A stretch of DNA of 22,484 bases from DASSTJ01 sp035707965 (GCA_035707965.1 DASSTJ010000139.1:1-22484); one strand, 5' to 3'. Counted from the stretch's first letter, positions 1 to 8,474 are shown. Made by a program: numbers and translations. Notes: generated by a model from the letters alone, not told the origin.

Positions 1-678
1 GTCCGGTCCCTCATGCGTCTTCTGCCGTCCTACGCGCGTGTCGTGTCCGGCCGGGTCGACTTCGACGGCGTCGATCTGGTGGCAGCCAGCCCCCAGGAGA
101 TGCGGCGCATCCGCGGAGGCCGCATCGGCTTCGTCGCACAGAACCCCTTCGGGGCGCTCAACCCCATCCTGTCGATCGAGAAGCAGTTCGCCAACGTGCT
201 TCGCACGCGTCGGCGCGCCAGCCGTTCTCAGGTCCGCGAGCTGGCGCTCTCCCGACTGCGGGATGTGCAGGTCCGGGACCCCGAGCGGGTGCTGCGCGGG
301 TACGCCCACGAGCTGTCGGGCGGCATGGCACAGCGTGTCGTCATCGCGTTGGCGATGCTGCACGACCCCCAGCTCGTGATCGCGGACGAGCCGACGACGG
401 CGCTGGACGTCACGGTGCAGCGTCAGATCCTGGACTTGATCGCCGCCCAGCTGTCCGGTGGGAATCGCTCCCTCCTTCTGGTGACCCACGACCTCGGCGT
501 CGTCGCGCAGTACTGCCAGCACGTCGTGGTCATGCGCGATGGACGAACGGTCGAGCGTGGCCCCGTGGCGGAGATCTTCGCGAGTCCTCAGCACGAGTAC
601 ACCCGGCAGCTGCTGGACGCCATCCCCCCGGTGCCAGAGCTGTCGCCGGTGTCCCAGACGCCAGAGGGTTTGACATGA
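1..678 (+). CDS. ABC transporter ATP-binding protein, oligopeptide/dipeptide (DppD-like), 5' partial
   Basis: Energises import of an oligopeptide-, nickel- or opine-type solute as one of two cytoplasmic ATPases. The reading frame is open from the first base, and the first visible residues (VRSLMRLLP) are those that normally follow Walker A, so the start and Walker A lie upstream of the window. Visible motifs in order are the Q-loop (FVAQNPFGALNP), the ABC signature (ELSGGMAQR), Walker B with D-loop (LVIADEPTTALD) and the H-loop (VTHD). The C-terminus, with an SPQHEYTRQLL segment, is typical of DppD/OppD proteins. The stop codon overlaps the next ATPase start by 4 nt (ATGA). The permeases and substrate-binding protein are presumably upstream. 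The substrate cannot be read from the ATPase; the downstream catabolic genes suggest the transporter feeds them. Confidence 0.93.
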   Translation, partial: VRSLMRLLPSYARVVSGRVDFDGVDLVAASPQEMRRIRGGRIGFVAQNPFGALNPILSIEKQFANVLRTRRRASRSQVRELALSRLRDVQVRDPERVLRGYAHELSGGMAQRVVIALAMLHDPQLVIADEPTTALDVTVQRQILDLIAAQLSGGNRSLLLVTHDLGVVAQYCQHVVVMRDGRTVERGPVAEIFASPQHEYTRQLLDAIPPVPELSPVSQTPEGLT

Positions 679-1658
679 GCCTGTTGGAGCTCAAGAACAT
701 CCACCACGTGTTCCGCCGCGGTGGGAAGCGCGTCCACGCCGTCAACGGGCTCACGCTCAGCGTCGGGGAGCGGGAGACCGTCGCCGTCATCGGAGAGAGC
801 GGGTCTGGCAAGTCCACCTTGGGGCGCATCGCCCTGGGCCTCATACGTCCGACCCAGGGTGAGGTCGTATTCGACGGGACTTCTCTCACCGCGATCAGCT
901 CCAAGGAGATGCGTTCTCTGCGGGCTGATCTGCAGGTGGTCTTCCAGGAGCCGTACGAATCGCTCAACCCGCGCATCAAGGTAGGCGACATCGTCTCCGA
1001 GCCGTTGCTCATCCACGGCACTGGACACGACCGAGCGGGACGTCGTGCTGCGGCCATCGAAGTGCTCGAGCGTGTGGGTCTGAAGCGTGAGCACGCGTCG
1101 CGCTACCCGAAGCAGCTGAGCGGCGGCCAGCAGCAACGGGTTGGCATCGCCCGGGCGATCATCACCCGCCCTCGCCTGGTAGTGCTGGACGAGCCGACGT
1201 CCTCGCTCGACATGTCGGTGCGCGCCAAGGTGCTCGACCTGCTGCGCGATCTGCAGCGCCAGGAGGGCATGAGCTATGTCTTCGTCTCGCACGACCTGGC
1301 GACAGTGGCCACCATCAGCGACCGGGTCGCCGTCATGTACCTGGGACAGGTCGTCGAGCAGGGGCCGACCCGTGAGGTCCTGTCGAACCCGCGCCATCCC
1401 TACACCTGGGCGCTGCTGTCCGCGGCGCTAAGCACCGATCCGAGCGACCGACGCCCGTACGTGCCGCTGCGGGGCGAGATCCCCAGCCTGGCGACACCTC
1501 CTCGCGCCTGCGTGCTGTCCGGCCGCTGCCCCATCGAGCTCCCGGAGTGCTCGTCTGGCCCGATCGCCGATCGCGCCGTTGCTGAGCGACACGTCGTGAG
1601 GTGCATTCGGGCGCACGAGAGCCCCGCTCTCCTGAGCGCACAGGTCGATCATGAGTAA
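675..1658 (+). CDS. ABC transporter ATP-binding protein, oligopeptide/dipeptide (DppF-like)
   Basis: Second ATPase of the importer (327 aa, normal family length). It has Walker A (GESGSGKST), Q-loop (VFQEPYESLNP), signature (LSGGQQQRVGIARA), Walker B (LVVLDEPTSSLD) and H-loop (VSHD). The C-terminal oligopeptide-type extension carries four cysteines (RAC, GRCP, PEC and VVRC). This arrangement resembles the C-terminal Cys cluster of DppD/DppF-family ATPases, which in some members binds an iron-sulfur cluster; that is family knowledge and not demonstrated here. It starts inside the stop codon of the preceding ATPase (ATGA overlap), and its TAA stop lies within the start of the alpha/beta-hydrolase gene (8-nt overlap), so translational coupling is likely. 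Confidence 0.95.
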   Translation: MSLLELKNIHHVFRRGGKRVHAVNGLTLSVGERETVAVIGESGSGKSTLGRIALGLIRPTQGEVVFDGTSLTAISSKEMRSLRADLQVVFQEPYESLNPRIKVGDIVSEPLLIHGTGHDRAGRRAAAIEVLERVGLKREHASRYPKQLSGGQQQRVGIARAIITRPRLVVLDEPTSSLDMSVRAKVLDLLRDLQRQEGMSYVFVSHDLATVATISDRVAVMYLGQVVEQGPTREVLSNPRHPYTWALLSAALSTDPSDRRPYVPLRGEIPSLATPPRACVLSGRCPIELPECSSGPIADRAVAERHVVRCIRAHESPALLSAQVDHE

Positions 1659-2505
1659 CTCCGACATGTCGGGGCTGATGGCCAGCGGGGCCGGCTACCT
1701 CGAGCTTGCCTGGGGACGAGTGCACGTTCGGACGGCGCGTACGTCGGCATCGCGAGGTCCTGCTGACCGCGGGTCGATGCCGCTTCTGCTGCTGGCACAT
1801 CAGAGTCCGCTGTCCTCACGTCGCTATCGGTACGCCCTCGATGGTCTGGGTGACTTCTGCGTGCCCGTGGCGGTAGACACGCCGGGGTACGGTGAGTCCG
1901 ACAGCCCCCCGGGCCCATGGGAAGTTGCGGACTACGCGAAGGTGCTGTGGCACGTCGCCGACGCGCTGGGCCACGAGAGGGCCTGGCTCTTCGGACGCGC
2001 CACGGGCGCGGTGTTCGCACTGCACGCTGCCGCCCTGCAACCGAACCGGCTAGCTGGGGTCATGCTGCACGGCGTGCCGGTGTACACCTCGGACGAGAAG
2101 GCCGACCGGCTCGCCACGTTCGCGCCGCCCTACGAGGCGAACGTGGACGGTCGCCACCTGCAGTGGATCTGGTCGCGGGTTCAGTCCGAGTACCCCTGGG
2201 CAGACGCCCAGCTCCTGACGGAGCTCGTTCGTGACTACCTGAGCGCTGGCCCCGACTTCGCGAACAGCTACCGAGCCATCTGGCGTCACGACCTGGCGGC
2301 CTCGCTGTCGGAGCTCGCGCCTGTCGACCTCTTGATGACCGGGACCGATGACCGCATCGGGTACATGCACGAACGGGCCGTGGGGTCGATCAGGCACCGC
2401 CGGGCCGTGGTGCTGCCGGGGGCCACCGACTTCGTGGCCGAGCAGGATCCGGAGACCTTCGTGGCCACCTTGCGCGACGTCATGGGCGCGGGGGGCGCGG
2501 CATGA
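1651..2505 (+). CDS. alpha/beta-hydrolase-fold protein lacking the catalytic Ser and His
   Basis: A 284-aa protein with clear alpha/beta-hydrolase landmarks: an oxyanion-hole-type strand (LLLLAHQSPLSS, about residues 45-56), DTPGYGESD (76-84), a nucleophile-elbow region (FGRATGAVFALHAA, 114-127), an acid-bearing strand end (TGTDDR, 230-235) and the C-terminal segment GATDFVAEQDPE (257-268). Family enzymes have G-x-S-x-G at the elbow and His before the F-V/L-x-E-x-P-E segment. Here the elbow reads G-R-A-T-G (Ala117 in place of Ser) and the His position is Asp260. The codons were read directly (gcc and gac). The protein is therefore unlikely to be a classical serine hydrolase and may be a pseudoenzyme or use another chemistry. 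It is embedded in the catabolic operon by overlaps of 8 nt upstream and 4 nt downstream. Confidence 0.85.
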   Translation: MSNSDMSGLMASGAGYLELAWGRVHVRTARTSASRGPADRGSMPLLLLAHQSPLSSRRYRYALDGLGDFCVPVAVDTPGYGESDSPPGPWEVADYAKVLWHVADALGHERAWLFGRATGAVFALHAAALQPNRLAGVMLHGVPVYTSDEKADRLATFAPPYEANVDGRHLQWIWSRVQSEYPWADAQLLTELVRDYLSAGPDFANSYRAIWRHDLAASLSELAPVDLLMTGTDDRIGYMHERAVGSIRHRRAVVLPGATDFVAEQDPETFVATLRDVMGAGGAA

Positions 2506-3701
2506 CCGAGGCGAGTCCACTTCAAGGGCTGCGCGTGATCGACGCATCCACGATCCTGGCGGGGCCGTTGTGCTGCCAGCTCCTTGGCGACTTCGGGGCG
2601 GACGTCGTCAAGGTGGAGCATCCGCAGCAGGGCGACGGCATGCGGGGGCATGGCCCCTCCAAGGACGGTGTGCCGTTGTGGTGGAAGGAGATCAGCCGCA
2701 ACAAGCGGACGATCGGCCTCAAGCTGTCGGACCCGGACGGCGCACGGGTCTTCCTCCGGCTCGCCGCTGAAGCGGACGTCGTCGTGGAGAACTTCAGACC
2801 GGGAACCCTAGAGCGATGGGGGATCGGACCGGAGGTGCTGCTTGATCAGAACCCGCGGCTGGTTCTCGTGCGCATCACCGGGTTCGGCCAGCAGGGACCG
2901 TACGCAGAACGAGCTGGATTCGGCACGCTGGCTGAGGCAATGAGCGGCTTCGCCGCGCTGACCGGTGAGGCAGACGGTCCGCCCACCTTGCCGGCATTCG
3001 GCTTGGCAGACACGATCTGCGGCATCGCCGCGTCCTCCGCCACCATGATGGCGTTGTGGGCCAGGGAGCGTGACGGCCGAGGCCAGGTGGTGGACCTCAG
3101 CATCCTCGAGCCCATGATGGCGGCCGTAGGGCCGGGACCGACTGTCTTCCAGCAGCTCGGGCTGGTCGGTCGCCGACATGGCAACCGCTCGACCAACAAC
3201 GCCCCGCGCAACACCTACCGGACCAAGGACGGGCAGTGGGTGGCGGTCTCCACGAGTGCCCAGCGTGTCGCAGAACGGGTCATCACCCTGGTCGGGCACG
3301 GTGAGCTGGTCGACGAGCCATGGTTCTCCTCCGGGCGCGGCCGCGTTGAGCACGTGGAGCTGCTCGACGAGCTCGTGGGCGGCTGGATCGCGGCAAGGTC
3401 GCGAGCCGACGTGCTGGACGCGTTCGAGGCGGCGGGTGCGGCGATCGCCCCGGTCTACGACGCGGAGGACCTCGTCCAGGACGTCCATGTCCGCGCCACG
3501 CAGATGCTGACCGAGGTGCCGGATGACGACCTGGGCCAGCTGCTGATGCACAACGTGCTGTGGCGCATGTCCAGGACGCCGGGTCAGATCCGGCGGACGG
3601 GTCGACCCCTCGGCGCCGATACCGACGAGGTGCTCTGCCGCGACCTCGGCCTCGAGGCCGACGACGTCGCGGACCTCCGTGGGCGAGGGGTCGTCGCATG
3701 A
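2502..3701 (+). CDS. CaiB/BaiF (class III) CoA-transferase
   Basis: Transfers CoA from an acyl-CoA donor to a carboxylic acid, probably activating a pathway acid for later C-C cleavage. The length (399 aa) is normal for the family. The N-terminus has the family pattern (LRVIDASTILAGPLCCQLLGDFGADVVKVE), followed by NKRTIGLKL, VVVENFRPGTLERWG and ITGFGQQGPY. The probable catalytic Asp is D170 in FGLADTICG, matching the Asp that forms the aspartyl-CoA anhydride in formyl-CoA transferase. GRGQVVDLSILEP follows. It starts with an ATGA overlap on the hydrolase-fold gene and its stop overlaps the next start. The acid substrate is unknown; family members act on carnitine, formate/oxalate, succinate/itaconate/mesaconate and bile acids. 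Its pairing with a CitE-like lyase at the end of the operon recalls dicarboxylate pathways that pass through malyl- or citramalyl-CoA-type intermediates, which is inference. Confidence 0.93.
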   Translation: MTEASPLQGLRVIDASTILAGPLCCQLLGDFGADVVKVEHPQQGDGMRGHGPSKDGVPLWWKEISRNKRTIGLKLSDPDGARVFLRLAAEADVVVENFRPGTLERWGIGPEVLLDQNPRLVLVRITGFGQQGPYAERAGFGTLAEAMSGFAALTGEADGPPTLPAFGLADTICGIAASSATMMALWARERDGRGQVVDLSILEPMMAAVGPGPTVFQQLGLVGRRHGNRSTNNAPRNTYRTKDGQWVAVSTSAQRVAERVITLVGHGELVDEPWFSSGRGRVEHVELLDELVGGWIAARSRADVLDAFEAAGAAIAPVYDAEDLVQDVHVRATQMLTEVPDDDLGQLLMHNVLWRMSRTPGQIRRTGRPLGADTDEVLCRDLGLEADDVADLRGRGVVA

Positions 3702-4603
3702 CCAGCGCTGAAACAAGGTTGCAGGACGTGACTTCGACGGAGGGTTACCCGATGAGGGCAGGCACGAGCGACAACGCCAGCAATGATGTGCTGCTCCAGG
3801 CCCTCGAGGGTGGCGTGCGCGTGTTCGACCTCGGCCGCATGTTGCGGGTGGGAATGCCTCAGTCGCCAAACCATCCGCCGTTCTGGCACGCCCTGCCGCG
3901 TCGGCATGGGGACGCCGTCCGTCAGGACGGCGGGTCGGCCGCGAACGACATCATCACGATGGGTACGCACGTGGGGACGCACATCGACGCCTTCGCGCAC
4001 GTCTCCCAATCAGGTCGCCTGCTGGACGGCTCGGATGCCGTGGCCGCGAGTGTTGGTGGCCGCTTCGTCCACCTCGGCGCTCACACGATCGAGCCCATGG
4101 TGCGGCGTGGAGTATTGCTCGACGTCCCCACCGCTCTCGGCCAGCAGCAGGGCTGCCCGGACGCCTATGAGATCACAGCGAGCGACCTCGAGACGACTTC
4201 CGCGCGCCAAGGAACGCCGGTCCGGCGCGGCGACGTGGTGCTCGTCCGCAGTGGCTGGGGCCGCCACTTCGACGACGAGGACCCCCAGCGGTACGTCGGC
4301 CGGTCCAGCGGCGTTCCCGGGGTCGGCGCCGAGGGGGCGACGTGGCTTGCCGATGCCGGAGCCCATGCAGTGGGCGCCGACAGCATCGCCTTCGAGCGTC
4401 TCGCCCCGCAGGCGGGCCACGGGCTGCTCCCGGCGCATCGCATCCTGCTGGTCGAGCGAGGTGTCTACATCATCGAGGCGATGGACCTGGAGGGCCTGGC
4501 CGAGGCCCGTGTGCACGAGTTCTGCTTCGTCCTGTCGCCACTGGCGATCTACGGCGCAACGGGTTCTCCCGTGAGGCCCTTGGCGGTGGTCGGACGTGGC
4601 TGA
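3698..4603 (+). CDS. cyclase family protein (kynurenine formamidase-like metal-dependent hydrolase)
   Basis: A member of the cyclase family (PF04199), metal-dependent enzymes that hydrolyse amides, lactones or cyclic amides; examples are bacterial kynurenine formamidase and isatin hydrolase. The diagnostic metal-binding motif H-x-G-T-H-x-D-x-x-x-H is intact as HVGTHIDAFAH (residues 91-101 counting from 3698). Two starts are credible. The ATG at 3698 overlaps the CoA-transferase stop (ATGA) with GAGGGG 7 nt upstream and gives 301 aa. The ATG at 3752 is preceded by GGAGGG with a 7-nt spacer and gives 283 aa, and the residues between the two do not look conserved. The first is used here because of translational coupling. 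The gene overlaps the next by 8 nt. In context it may open a second ring or remove a formyl/amide group after the amidohydrolase; this is inference. Confidence 0.9.
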   Translation: MTSAETRLQDVTSTEGYPMRAGTSDNASNDVLLQALEGGVRVFDLGRMLRVGMPQSPNHPPFWHALPRRHGDAVRQDGGSAANDIITMGTHVGTHIDAFAHVSQSGRLLDGSDAVAASVGGRFVHLGAHTIEPMVRRGVLLDVPTALGQQQGCPDAYEITASDLETTSARQGTPVRRGDVVLVRSGWGRHFDDEDPQRYVGRSSGVPGVGAEGATWLADAGAHAVGADSIAFERLAPQAGHGLLPAHRILLVERGVYIIEAMDLEGLAEARVHEFCFVLSPLAIYGATGSPVRPLAVVGRG

Positions 4604-6029
4604 GCTCACGCTGGCCGAGCAGGTTGCCCAGTTCGCCTGGGCGTGTGCAGAGCAAGGGGTGCCCGACGCCGTGCAAAGCAGCGTCAACCAGCGGGTGTTG
4701 GACGTCCTCGGACTCTGCGTGGCGGCCTACCGTGTACCGACGAGTGACGCCGTTGCGTCCCTGGTCGACGAGCAGGGCGGCCGTGCGCAGGCCCGAGCCG
4801 TCGGGCTGGACCGCCGGGTGCCGGCAAGCCAGGCAGCGCTGCTCAACGGTGTGCTCGCGCACTCGCTGGACTACGACGACACGCACCTGCCATCGGTGCT
4901 GCACCCGAGTGCCTGCGTGGTCCCTGCGGCGCTGGCTGCGGCAGAGCTGTCCAACGCCTCGGGCGCACAACTGGTCTCGGCCGTGGCGGCGGGCCTGGAG
5001 GTGACCGTCCGGCTCGGGATGGCCGGATACGACGAGACGCTGGGCAACTCGGTGTTCTTCGAGCACGGGCAGCACGCCACGTCGATCTGCGGAGCGCTCG
5101 GTGGCGCCGTAGCCGCCGCCATGCTCATGGGCCTCGGCCCGGAAGGGGTGCAGAACGCCCTCGGCGTGGCCGCGTCAATGGCCTCAGGAATCATCGAAGG
5201 CAACAGGAGCGGTGGCACGGTCAAACGGATGCACTGCGGCTGGGCGGCCCACGCGGCGGTGGTCGCAGCGCAGCTGGTCGAGCGGGGCGTCACCGGCCCA
5301 CCCACCGTGCTCGAGGGACGTTTCGGATTCTTCGAGGCCTTCCTGCGGGGCGAGGTGGAGGAGCAGCAGGTCACAGACGCTCTTGGTGAGCGGTGGTCCG
5401 TTCCCGACATCTTCTTCAAGCCCTACCCCGCGAACCACTTCACGCACGCGGCGGTCGATGCGGGTCTGGCACTCCGCGCGCGCGGGCTGGTCTTGGCCGA
5501 CATCGAGCGAATCACGCTGCGGGTCCCGACCGCCGTGGTCCGCACCATCGGTGAACCACTGCTGATCAAGCAGCGACCTCAGACGGGCTACCAGGCGCAG
5601 TTCAGCGGGCCGTACGCGGTCGTCGCCGGTCTCGTGGGCGGTTCAGGTCTGGGCGTCGGGCTGCAGGACTATCGCGACGAGCTTGCTCAGGATCCCGAGC
5701 GTCGAGCGTTGATGGCGCGGGTCGACGTCGTCGGCGACGAGCGTTGCGACGCGATCTTCCCGCACCAGCTGCCAGCGATCGTCGAGGTGGAGGCAGCGGG
5801 CAGCACGTGGGTCGAGGAGGTACTGGTCAACCGCGGCGGTCCGGATCGTCCCTTGTCGTCGGACGAGCTCGCCGCGAAGTTCCGCGACAACGTGCAGGGG
5901 CGACTGGCAGGCGGCGACGCCCTCCGTGTGCAGACCAGCTGTTCGGACCTCGGTGCGCTCGGAACCGTCCGTGAGCTGACGGAGCCGCTCGGCCGGCTGA
6001 GCAACATTCACTCAGAGCGGCCCCGGTAG
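4596..6029 (+). CDS. MmgE/PrpD family protein
   Basis: A 477-aa protein of the MmgE/PrpD family, which includes 2-methylcitrate dehydratase, cis-aconitate decarboxylase and iminodisuccinate epimerase. GTG start within the tail of the cyclase gene (8-nt overlap). The active-site set known from cis-aconitate decarboxylase appears conserved: LDYDDTH with D92/D94/D95 and T96, then H103 in VLHPSA, K210 in GTVKRMHCG, and H281/H284 in KPYPANHFTHA. The family segment FGFFEAF is at about 244-250. A catalytically competent member is therefore expected, acting on a poly-carboxylate by dehydration/hydration, decarboxylation or epimerisation, but the sequence does not say which. A 41-nt gap, the only real one in the operon, separates it from the amidohydrolase. 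A CTGAG-N9-CTCAG inverted repeat overlaps its 3' end. Confidence 0.93.
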   Translation: MAELTLAEQVAQFAWACAEQGVPDAVQSSVNQRVLDVLGLCVAAYRVPTSDAVASLVDEQGGRAQARAVGLDRRVPASQAALLNGVLAHSLDYDDTHLPSVLHPSACVVPAALAAAELSNASGAQLVSAVAAGLEVTVRLGMAGYDETLGNSVFFEHGQHATSICGALGGAVAAAMLMGLGPEGVQNALGVAASMASGIIEGNRSGGTVKRMHCGWAAHAAVVAAQLVERGVTGPPTVLEGRFGFFEAFLRGEVEEQQVTDALGERWSVPDIFFKPYPANHFTHAAVDAGLALRARGLVLADIERITLRVPTAVVRTIGEPLLIKQRPQTGYQAQFSGPYAVVAGLVGGSGLGVGLQDYRDELAQDPERRALMARVDVVGDERCDAIFPHQLPAIVEVEAAGSTWVEEVLVNRGGPDRPLSSDELAAKFRDNVQGRLAGGDALRVQTSCSDLGALGTVRELTEPLGRLSNIHSERPR

Positions 6030-6070
6030 AGCGCGCTCACGTGGCCGTACAACACTCGAAGGAGCAAGCA

Positions 6071-7540
6071 ATGTCAAGGCAGGCCCTGGTGGTCAAGAAC
6101 GTGGTCGTCATCGCTCCGGAGCACAGTGAGTCGGACCCGGTGGACATCGAAGTGGTGGACGGGGTGATCTCCAAGATCGCGCCGGGCATCACGCCGGAGG
6201 AGGGCGCGGACGTGGTGGACGGCAAGGGAAGGCTGGCCTTTCCCGGCGTGGTGGACGCACACCAGCACTGGGGCATCTACAACGAGCTGTCCACAGATGC
6301 TGAGTCGGAGAGCAGAGCGTGCGCGCAAGGCGGCGTCACGACGTCCCTGACCTACATGCGCACCGGCCAGTACTACCTCAACAAGGGCGGCCCCTACTCG
6401 GACTTCTTCCCGGAGGTTCTGGAGCGCACGCGTGGGCGCGCCTACGTCGACTACGGTTTTCACCTAGCGCCCATGATGCGGGAGCACATCGAGGAGATCC
6501 CCGAGCTGGTGAGCCAGCACGGCGTGACGTCCTTCAAGATCTTCATGTTCTACGGTTCGCACGGCCTGCACGGACGCTCCGCCGACCAGAGCTCGTTCCT
6601 GATGACGCCGCCTGGCGAGCGCTACGACTACGCGCACTTCGAGTTCGTCATGCGGGGGATCCAGGCTGCTCGGGAGAAGTACCCGGAGATCGCCGACCGC
6701 ATCTCCCTCTCGCTGCACTGCGAGACGGCCGAGATCATGGCGGCGTACACCAAGATGGTGGAGGAGCGCGGGGACCTGCAAGGGCTAGAGGCGTACCACG
6801 AGTCACGGCCGCCCCACTCCGAAGGCCTGGCGGTGAGCATCGCCTCCTACCTCGCGCACGAGACAGGTCTGCCGACCATCAACCTCCTGCACCTGTCGTC
6901 CGCCAAGGCGATGGACGCCGCCCTGCGGATGACCCAGGCGTTCCCGCACATCGACTTCCGCCGTGAGGTGACCATCGGCCACCTGCTGGCTGACATCACC
7001 ACAGCTCAGGGAATCGGCAGCAAGGTCAATCCGCCGATCCGTCCTCGGGCAGACGTCGAGGCGTTGTGGCAGCACCTGCTGGATGGAAAGGTGGACTGGG
7101 TCGTGAGCGACCACGCCTGCTGCCGAGACGAGCAGAAGTTCGGTGCCGATCGGAATGACGTCTTCCTCGCCAAGTCTGGCTTCGGTGGGACTGAGTACCT
7201 TCTCGCTGGCCTGATCAGCGAAGGGCGTAAGCGAGGTCTGACCTATGGGCGCATCGCCGAGCTCCTGTCAGGCAATCCTGCTCGTCGTTATGGGCTCGGG
7301 ACCAAGGGCGCACTGCAGGTGGGCCTCGACGGTGACATCGCGTTGGTCGACCCGAACCGGACCTGGACCGTTCGCGCTGCCGACTCGGAGTCGAGCCAGG
7401 AGTACACGCCATTCGAAGGCTTCGAGATGACCGCGGCAGTCACTGACACGTTCCTCCGCGGCCAGCAGGTGCTGAAGGACGGTCGAGTCGTTGGTGAACC
7501 ACGTGGTCAGTACCTGCACCGTCCGACGAACCTCCCGTGA
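6071..7540 (+). CDS. cyclic amidohydrolase (dihydroorotase / hydantoinase / allantoinase type)
   Basis: A metal-dependent ring-opening hydrolase of the amidohydrolase superfamily (489 aa). The start is set at the ATG preceded by GAAGGAG at 6058-6064 with a 6-nt spacer; a GTG 30 nt upstream is in frame but has no comparable site. All binuclear-metal ligands are visible: H64-x-H66 (VDAHQHWG), the lysine expected to be carboxylated (K156 in SFKIFMFY), H216 (LHCET), H274 (LLHLSS) and D347 (VVSDHA). KVNPPIR (318-324) is characteristic of the dihydroorotase/hydantoinase branch. The likely reaction is hydrolysis of an endocyclic amide, as in hydantoins, dihydropyrimidines, allantoin or cyclic imides. 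No other pyrimidine- or purine-pathway genes are present, and the neighbours argue for a carboxylate/CoA pathway instead. GTGA overlap with the next gene. Confidence 0.92.
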   Translation: MSRQALVVKNVVVIAPEHSESDPVDIEVVDGVISKIAPGITPEEGADVVDGKGRLAFPGVVDAHQHWGIYNELSTDAESESRACAQGGVTTSLTYMRTGQYYLNKGGPYSDFFPEVLERTRGRAYVDYGFHLAPMMREHIEEIPELVSQHGVTSFKIFMFYGSHGLHGRSADQSSFLMTPPGERYDYAHFEFVMRGIQAAREKYPEIADRISLSLHCETAEIMAAYTKMVEERGDLQGLEAYHESRPPHSEGLAVSIASYLAHETGLPTINLLHLSSAKAMDAALRMTQAFPHIDFRREVTIGHLLADITTAQGIGSKVNPPIRPRADVEALWQHLLDGKVDWVVSDHACCRDEQKFGADRNDVFLAKSGFGGTEYLLAGLISEGRKRGLTYGRIAELLSGNPARRYGLGTKGALQVGLDGDIALVDPNRTWTVRAADSESSQEYTPFEGFEMTAAVTDTFLRGQQVLKDGRVVGEPRGQYLHRPTNLP

Positions 7541-8460
7541 CACATCCCGTCACGACGCATGAAGCGGTCGCCCGGCAGGCTCTACCGCGCAGCTACCTCT
7601 ATGTCCCGGGTGACCAGCCCCAGAAGCTGGCCGGTGCCGGGCGCTTCGGCGCGGACGCGATCATCGCGGATCTCGAGGACTCGGTGCTACCAAGCGCCAA
7701 GGAGGCGGCGCGCCACGAGGTCGCACACGTCCTTTCTCACATGCCGACGGGAGCGACGCCCTGGTGGGTCCGGGTGAACGCCGGGTCACTCGAGGCAGAC
7801 CTCGAGTCAGTCGTCTGCGATCAGCTTGCTGGCATCGTCCTGGCGAAGGCGGAACCGGAGCGACTTCACGAGGTCGTGGCGTTGCTGGATGGCCTGGAAC
7901 GGCTCCGTGGGCTCGGGCGTAGGGTGCCCGTGCTCGCCCTGCTGGAGAGCGCGCGTGGTGTCTTCAGCGTCGTCGAGATCGCCGAGCACGAGCGCGTGGT
8001 GCGGTTGGGTCTTGGTGAGGTGGACCTCGCCGCGGAGCTGGGCCTGCGGCCGGGCCCGTCCAGGGAGCAGTTGTGGCCGATTCGCCTGCAGGTCGTCTTG
8101 GCGAGCGCCGCTGCCGGAATCGCGGCGCCTGTGGGCGCCACCCAGACGTCTCTGGACGACGAGGCGACGTTGATCCAGTCGACTCGTCTTCTGCTGAGCC
8201 AAGGGTTTCGAGCGCGAACGGCAGTGCACCCCAAGCAGGTGGACGTGATCAACGACGTCTTCACGCCGTCTGACGAGGAGATGGCCGAGGCTCAGAAGAT
8301 CGTCGACGCGCTCGGAGACGCGCAGGCGAGAGGTGCCGGCGTGGGCATGACGGCCTCGTCGGAGATCGTCGACGCCGCTGTCGTGCGCGCGGCCCGAGAC
8401 GTCCTGGCTCGCGGCAGGGCGACAGCGAGATCGTTGAACCGGCGATCAGTCAGAGACTGA
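7537..8460 (+). CDS. HpcH/HpaI aldolase / citrate lyase beta-subunit (CitE)-like C-C lyase
   Basis: A 307-aa CitE-like protein, probably a Mg-dependent lyase that cleaves a beta-hydroxyacyl-CoA (malyl-, citramalyl- or citryl-type) to acetyl-CoA plus a 2-oxo acid. Visible landmarks are RSYLYVPGDQPQKL (18-31), ADLEDSV (44-50), R79 in WVRVN, K104 in VLAKAE, the acidic metal ligands E137 (LLESARG) and D163 (LGEVDLAAELG), and the C-terminal VHPKQVDVINDVF. GTG start overlapping the amidohydrolase stop (GTGA). As the last gene of the operon it fits the final step, feeding products to central metabolism after the CoA-transferase. A hairpin follows its stop. The specific substrate is not assignable from sequence. 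Confidence 0.92.
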   Translation: MTHPVTTHEAVARQALPRSYLYVPGDQPQKLAGAGRFGADAIIADLEDSVLPSAKEAARHEVAHVLSHMPTGATPWWVRVNAGSLEADLESVVCDQLAGIVLAKAEPERLHEVVALLDGLERLRGLGRRVPVLALLESARGVFSVVEIAEHERVVRLGLGEVDLAAELGLRPGPSREQLWPIRLQVVLASAAAGIAAPVGATQTSLDDEATLIQSTRLLLSQGFRARTAVHPKQVDVINDVFTPSDEEMAEAQKIVDALGDAQARGAGVGMTASSEIVDAAVVRAARDVLARGRATARSLNRRSVRD

Positions 8461-8474
8461 TGACGGCGGCGCGG

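Noticed and set aside
5998..6016. CTGAG-N9-CTCAG inverted repeat at the end of the MmgE/PrpD gene, as another regulator box or terminator
   Set aside because: The half-sites are inverted, not direct, the spacing is wrong, most of it is coding, and the downstream amidohydrolase gene appears to be in the same operon.
1..8460. Left operon as a pyrimidine or purine (allantoin) degradation cluster because of the amidohydrolase
   Set aside because: No beta-ureidopropionase, dihydropyrimidine dehydrogenase, allantoate hydrolase or ureidoglycolate gene is present; PrpD, CaiB and CitE do not belong to those routes.
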